Origin: Pelargonium cotyledonis
Lineage: Eukaryota; Streptophyta; Magnoliopsida; Geraniales; Geraniaceae
Direction: 5' to 3'
NCBI GenBank assembly: GCA_036897625.1
Contig: JAYMTA010000053.1
Location: 1 to 50,478, forward strand
DNA length: 50,478 nucleotides
Part shown: positions 47,091 through 50,478 of the stretch, in pieces
Numbering within the stretch: position 1 is the first letter of the stretch
Layout: every line of letters starts with the position of its first letter
Made by a program: the position numbers and the translations under genes
Notes under the pieces: model-generated
What the model saw: the letters and a program-made list of their open reading frames with translations, nothing else
Databases searched by the model: none
Told to the model about the DNA's origin: nothing

Positions 47091-49199
47091 ATGATTCCTC
47101 GAAAAGGTGGTTTTTTCTATAGTCTGTTCTGTAAGGTAACTTTCTTATTCTTAATTAAGGGATTAGAGCCTGGTATTTCTTTATTTCTTAGTCTAAGGTA
47201 TTCCTACTTCTGAACAAGGGACTTGTTATACACTAATATAGGGGAATTGCTTTTCATGGTTCTATTTGTATAGTATCCGGGTACAAATGTAATTCTAAAG
47301 CATATAAGGTTTTTCCAGGGCTTGGGAGATTAGGCAGGTCCGTAATGAAAAGTATAGTAAATCTAGTGTAAGGCATTTTAAGTAAAGGTTTTAATTGTTT
47401 TAGCGCGTGTAATATAGAACTGGTATTGCTCTTAATTGATATAGATTTGGCTTTTAAGTTTTGGGTTTTTTTCTAGTTTTTTGTTGTTGGCTGTCATAGT
47501 GTAAGATAGTCTATCTAGAATATACCCATTATGACTCAACTTCGTAAACTATAATTAATCAGTAAGAGAGATTCCTTTTGTAATGTATAAGGCTCTATAC
47601 TCATTATCGATAAAAGCAGGGAACTAGAGTCATTATCCTTATCTATAAGAAGGACTATAGCTCCAATCCCCCAAATTAAGTAAATAGCTACGGTTTATAT
47701 TACTAAGTCGAATACAGCTAAGAGTTAGCTATCCTAACTAAGGGTCAAGGAGCAAGTAAGCTACAAAAGACAAGAGGGATTTTAGGAATTAGTCTTTGGA
47801 AAGTTCCAGGTATTCTTTATCTTAAGAGTTCCTGGATTGATAAATAAGTCAATTTATTGTAGCTCTTTGTCTTGTAGTTCTATTTTTCATATCCATTTTG
47901 GAAAGTTCTCAGAATTCTATTCTTAATCTATAGGAGTTGTCCTTAACAAGTCTTGTTCTATCTTGTTCTATTGGAGCTCTTATATCTGTTCCTGATAGTA
48001 ACTGTAGAAGAACTCAACTCAATTAAAGGTAACTATAGGAATTGTAGGGTATCCTTACAAAGTATCTGAAACTGGCAAAGCAAGAATTTATAATAACATT
48101 AGGTCTTTTACTGAAGTACTGAAGTTAAGTACTCTATAATAATACCCAAATTTCTTAGTTTTAGTGGATGATGCGTAACTATCTACTTTTTAGCGAGTAG
48201 GTTGTCTAGTTTTCAAGGGGCTTTAGGTGCTGATTAAGCTCAAGTGTCTTAAAGTCCTTTCTTGTGGATCTGGGTATTTCTCTTTAACGAGATAAGAATT
48301 GTTTTATTTATAAATAAGTCAAGCGAAGTTTCGAAAGAAGATAATAATAATGTATACTCAAACGCACCTAAAACCTAAGGTAAATCCCGTGATACATTTT
48401 TCTAGTCCTAGTCAGTGTATTTTGGAATTCCTTACTTTCATGTCTAATAGAAGCTACACCTTCTATTCTAGCAGTTGTTCTTGGCTTTGGAATGTCCTCT
48501 TGAGGAGACCTATTTTGTTCTAATGACTGCTATTTAGGAGAACTGTAACTATTTGTTTTAGGAAAATTCCTGTATTCTTAATCTTATTCCTGAGAAGAAG
48601 TAACCGTAGAAGAACTCTAAAGACCTGTAACTCTATTTATTGTAGCTTTGGTATCCTATCCTTATTCTTGTTCGAAAGACTTAAGCTTACAGTTCCTCCT
48701 ATCCCATAGAGAATTCCCTTAGTCTTTAAGGGCAGTGTTTTACTACAAACTTTGGCATTCTAGGCAGGAGTTTATGAGTTTATGGAGGTGTAAATCTATT
48801 CCTAGTTTAGTTCTAGTGGGATAGAGAAGGTAAAGGTGTTCTTGAACCAGAATCTATTTCCATTTGACCTTTTGAGAGTATAGGATTTTTCCCTTGGAAG
48901 GACACTATCTTAACGTCTTCTTTGGTAAGAGTTTGAGGAGATATTTGTTTTATGTTACGGGGTCTTTACAGCGTTTTTAACGGGATAGGAATGAAAAGGG
49001 GTTTGCCTGTTTCCAATTTTTTTTTTAATTAGAAAGAGTAAAGGCTAAAGTCAAAAGAAGCAAGTTAAGAAGTTGATGTTGGTCGGTCCTATTGTGTGAG
49101 GTGTTCTATCTATAATACTACTATATGGCAATAACCTCATATATATATTTCATAACTTACTAGTATATACATTATTTTATTATTTATTATTACATATCT
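47091..49199. repeat. T-rich repeats of the second type, no gene
   Basis: The region continues the degenerate repeats described at 44.2 kb. CCTGATAGTAACTGTAGAAG at about 47991 is echoed by GAAGAAGTAACCGTAGAAGA near 48590. GTTGTTGGCTGTCATAGTGT (47481) and GTTGGTCGGTCCTATTGTGT (49077) match the segment before the GC block at 49.8 kb. No frame reaches 60 codons. Confidence 0.45.
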
Positions 49200-49400
49200 A
49201 ACTTATATACCTAATAGATTAATACAACTAAACTAGATTAACAATAGGAACCCTCAAGAAGAAGACTATGACACGTATCCCATCCCCCTAAAAGAAAGCG
49301 GTCTTTCCTAACAACAAAGGTCTAGCTGCTAAGAAAATAGTGATAAGGAGTCTGGTTAGAAAAAGGATATAGCTCAGAAGGCTTAAGAAGAGTCACTCAT
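49200..49400 (+). repeat. short basic-frame fragment with AT-rich leader
   Basis: An AT-rich leader (CTAATAGATTAATACAAC) is followed by a frame reading NKGLAAKKIVIRSLVRKRI up to a TAG near 49370. KGLA plus lysines is the same word as at 20.2 and 28.3 kb. No 3' module follows directly. Confidence 0.4.
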
Positions 49401-49779
49401 TTGGTATATTATTTTAAGTGCTTTTACAATTTAGAATTATGCTGTGCGGTATCATTCCAGGTTTTTAGGTTAGCAAGTTTCAGAAGAAAGTGAATACTGA
49501 ATCTAGGAGATCGAGCGTAAAAGAGGTCAGCAAATATGGGTTACGGGGTGCCTAAACTCTTGATGATAACTGCTATTCTAGATAGTCACTTTTTATTGTT
49601 TGGTTTCTATCTGGATTTTATTATTTAACGAGTTGTTTGTTCCTCTGTTTCAGTTTTTACCAATTCCAGTAAGTAAAGTCTAAGGAAAAGCTTGTATAAA
49701 GTTATAGAAGGAAGACTAAGGCTCTAGGTATAGCTTAAGATGGAATAGAGAGCATCGGTATGAAGTCGAGTTTTAGTGA

Positions 49780-50078
49780 CAGGGTTTTTTTTCTAGTTTT
49801 TGGTTGGCCTTAGTGTGAGGTTGACTATTCCTAATACTATAATGCATTTCCTTCCCTCCACAAAAGCTACTGTCAGGTAGGAGGAATTCTCCCTTTAAGA
49901 GGCTATCTATAAAGTCTATATTCTATGTAATTAAGAGTAATACAAATACCAATAGCTACAAGCTTAACTGGTACAAGCTACACCACCCAGGGAATACAAA
50001 AGCCCGTACTAAGTCTTGTTTAACTCCTATAGATCATACCATAAGAAGTCTAGCTCTTAGGAAAGGCTGGCTTTAGAT
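49780..50078 (+). repeat. dispersed repeat unit with 77-codon unstarted frame
   Basis: A segment like those at 44.01, 47.47 and 49.07 kb (TTGGCCTTAGTGTGAGGTTG) leads into a TAA at 49840-49842. A 77-codon frame follows, ending in TAG at 50074-50076. It begins CISFPPQKLLSGRRNSPFKR, matching CITFPPLRYSG at 16.6 kb. It then becomes basic: HPGNTKARTKSC and later IRSLALRKG. CAGGGAATACAAAAGCC near 49997 is the word that opens other units, so a second copy seems joined in frame behind the 3' module. No start codon exists. Confidence 0.5.
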
Positions 50079-50478
50079 AGGGGATTTTCTTTCATCTGTC
50101 TTTAATTTCTGCTTTTAGGATTCCAGAAAACTGAGTAGATCTAAAGACAGGGAATTCTATAAACTTCTAAAACTTAATAAGGGCTCAAACTTTAAGGAAT
50201 TTAAATATAGGGAATCTAATGTTTTTATGAGTTACCGGATATAAAATAAAGGGGTGAATTGGAGCGAAAGAGCCTGAATTTCTAGTCAGTCAAGTGAAAG
50301 TTTTCCCGGGGTAATCAGTTCACAACTTTTTGCGCGATAGAGTCATATTTCATTGTGAGTGCTTTTCCAGTCCAAACAAAGGGTAATTAACAGGCTGGCT
50401 CTTCCAGGTATCTGTCTTTTGGTTGTTGGGATTTCAAGAGAAGAGATAAAGGAAATCTATAATAGTGTTGCTGCCTTT
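50079..50478. repeat. second-type repeats running off the window
   Basis: GTCAAGTGAAAGTTTTCCC near 50290 matches GTCAAGTGAAAGTTTTTTCC near 45002. CTTCCAGGTATCTG..GGTTGTTGGG near 50401 matches the words at 45.48 and 46.62 kb. No gene is seen. Confidence 0.45.

Overview
The window is AT-rich (GC roughly one third by eye) and almost free of recognisable protein genes. It carries one well-formed tRNA gene, tRNA-Cys(GCA) at 36883-36954, one partly decayed tRNA-Asp(GUC) at 29361-29434, and a few fainter tRNA-like stretches. All the other positional signal I can support is repetitive. I see no rRNA, ribosomal protein, respiratory or photosynthetic gene, transposase, CRISPR array or recognisable intron core. 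The longest ATG/TTG-started frames (60-101 codons) are within what such base composition gives by chance and match no family I know.

The most likely source is a large, gene-poor organellar genome. The first 16 bases of the Asp tRNA (GGGATTGTAGTTCAAT) are the plastid-type trnD sequence, also found in plant mitochondria that took up plastid tRNAs. The Cys tRNA is bacterial/plastid-like, with U73 and no encoded CCA. An expanded algal plastid genome, or a large mitochondrial genome, would fit. The lineage cannot be fixed from this window, and a bacterial chromosome is excluded by the lack of genes.

The striking content is a dispersed family of about 16-20 degenerate repeat units on both strands. 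A typical unit has four parts in order: an AT-rich leader rich in CTAATAGAA-like words; a word like CAGGGAATA followed by a lysine/arginine-rich, coding-like stretch with peptide words such as AHK, TGT, KGLA and AIKNK; a conserved segment with TxC(I/L)(T/S)(F/L)P in one frame and a GC-rich block like CCTCCCTCGCT..CAGTCAGG; and a tail like TCTAATCTCTAAGGCTC. Most units were missed by start-codon ORF calling because they lack ATG, carry an in-frame TAA, or are frameshifted. Units lie near 1.0, 1.4, 6.4, 9.3, 12.0, 14.4, 16.5, 19.8, 20.1, 23.5, 28.2, 29.8, 30.4, 37.1, 37.8, 38.6, 39.5, 43.8, 46.8, 49.2 and 49.8 kb. Two places look like head-to-tail pairs (19.8-20.46 kb plus strand; 29.8-30.5 kb minus strand).

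Layout: 1-28 kb is non-coding DNA with scattered units and tRNA-like remnants. 28-31 kb holds three minus-strand units and the Asp tRNA. 31-36.9 kb is featureless. 36.9-40 kb has the Cys tRNA and four plus-strand units. 40-43.5 kb is featureless apart from chance frames. 43.6-50.5 kb is the most repeat-dense part, where the same unit alternates with a second set of T-rich repeats. Whether the basic frames were ever translated, or the family is a non-coding mobile or GC-cluster-like element, cannot be decided from the sequence alone.
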